From contig JAMOSO010000067.1 of the NCBI GenBank assembly GCA_027063065.1, positions 1 through 22,800 on the forward strand: a DNA stretch of 22,800 bases. The letters are read 5' to 3'. The notes under the pieces are model-generated. The model worked only from the letters and a program-made list of their open reading frames with translations. It was not told where the DNA came from and made no database searches. Origin of the DNA: Planctomycetota bacterium. GTDB lineage: Bacteria > Planctomycetota > JAMOSO01. Below, one piece after another: positions 22,693-22,800 of this stretch. How positions within the stretch are numbered: the first letter of the stretch is position 1; each line of letters begins with the position of its first letter. The position numbers and the translations under genes were made by a program.

Positions 22693-22704
22693 TACAAATA
22701 TGAT
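22679..22704. promoter_or_regulatory. 9-bp inverted repeat upstream of bluB, candidate operator
   Basis: ATCATATTT (22679-22687) and AAATATGAT (22696-22704) are perfect inverted copies around an 8-base centre, directly over the bluB -35 region. It does not resemble a cobalamin riboswitch, which would be transcribed and far larger. Confidence 0.45.
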
Positions 22705-22780
22705 GTTGTTAGCACAAAGTAGTAATATCCACTTTTGCAATATTACAGCAAACCAGTAGTGTATTATAGAGCTCGTCATA

Positions 22781-22800
22781 ATGTTTCCCGAATTAATACC
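22781..22800 (+). CDS. Possible 5' end of a divergent gene, cut by the window edge
   Basis: An ATG at 22781 opens a frame (Met-Phe-Pro-Glu-Leu-Ile) to the window end. TATTAT (22762-22767) or TATAGA (22765-22770) upstream would place a start site within 4-7 bases of the ATG, similar to other genes here. Six codons cannot establish a gene. Confidence 0.25.

Noticed and set aside
1-22800. CRISPR array, insertion sequence, prophage, tRNA or rRNA
   Set aside because: No spaced direct repeats, terminal repeats with transposase, integrase or phage structural genes, cloverleaf or rRNA-like sequence were seen on either strand.

Overview
The window is an AT-rich (by eye about one third G+C), densely coding piece of chromosome from a Gram-negative bacterium. 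The envelope genes (LptB, signal peptidase I, a YbdG-type MscS channel, Prc, SlyX) imply an outer membrane, and BluB implies some use of oxygen. Several proteins resemble versions I associate with the PVC superphylum (Lentisphaerota/Planctomycetota): a signal peptidase I with a zinc-ribbon insert, a short-LID nucleoside monophosphate kinase followed by a TSR3-like protein, and a plant-like UDP-sugar pyrophosphorylase. That placement comes from memory of families and is only a low-to-moderate confidence guess. I see no transposase, phage gene, CRISPR array, tRNA or rRNA.

Layout. 1-2.4 kb (+): a DUF5610/EF-hand-like acidic protein, a small secreted basic helical protein and a STAS-domain anti-sigma-factor antagonist. 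2.3-4.3 kb (-): purine nucleoside phosphorylase and an AI-2E/PerM-type membrane protein. 4.3-4.9 kb: a cold-shock gene with a long leader containing a terminator-like hairpin, ending at a shared bidirectional terminator. 4.9-7.4 kb (-): an operon of a lone receiver, a membrane/TPR-like protein, a YkgJ-type cysteine-cluster protein and a YbdG-type channel. 7.5-8.6 kb (+): NMP kinase and TSR3-like protein. 8.6-12.4 kb (-): lepB-lptB-UDP-sugar pyrophosphorylase. Then a DUF486 protein (-), dbpA (+), a VanZ-like protein (-) and hemE (+). 15.9-21.3 kb (-): a degenerate-receiver/zinc-finger protein, slyX, prc and a FAD-dependent dehydrogenase. 21.4-22.7 kb: a 55-codon gene (+), a small secreted protein (-) and bluB (-).

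Two genome-scale habits stand out. First, about half of the first genes of transcription units (lepB, dbpA, hemE, vanZ-like, bluB, the 55-codon gene) have a -10 box ending 6-8 nt before the start codon and no Shine-Dalgarno sequence, which predicts leaderless or nearly leaderless mRNAs; others (csp, kinase, pnp, STAS, DUF486, the secreted protein) have good Shine-Dalgarno sites. Second, five of the six convergent gene pairs overlap at their 3' ends, leaving no room for a terminator between the stop codons; only the csp/ybdG pair is separated, and it has a strong bidirectional terminator.

Most genes are housekeeping: envelope biogenesis and proteolysis, heme and cobalamin-ligand synthesis, nucleotide and sugar-nucleotide metabolism, and ribosome/RNA maintenance. 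The least explained parts are the receiver/DUF2225-like fusion in the slyX-prc operon, the receiver-TPR-cysteine-cluster-channel operon, the csp leader, and several perfect palindromes placed like operators.
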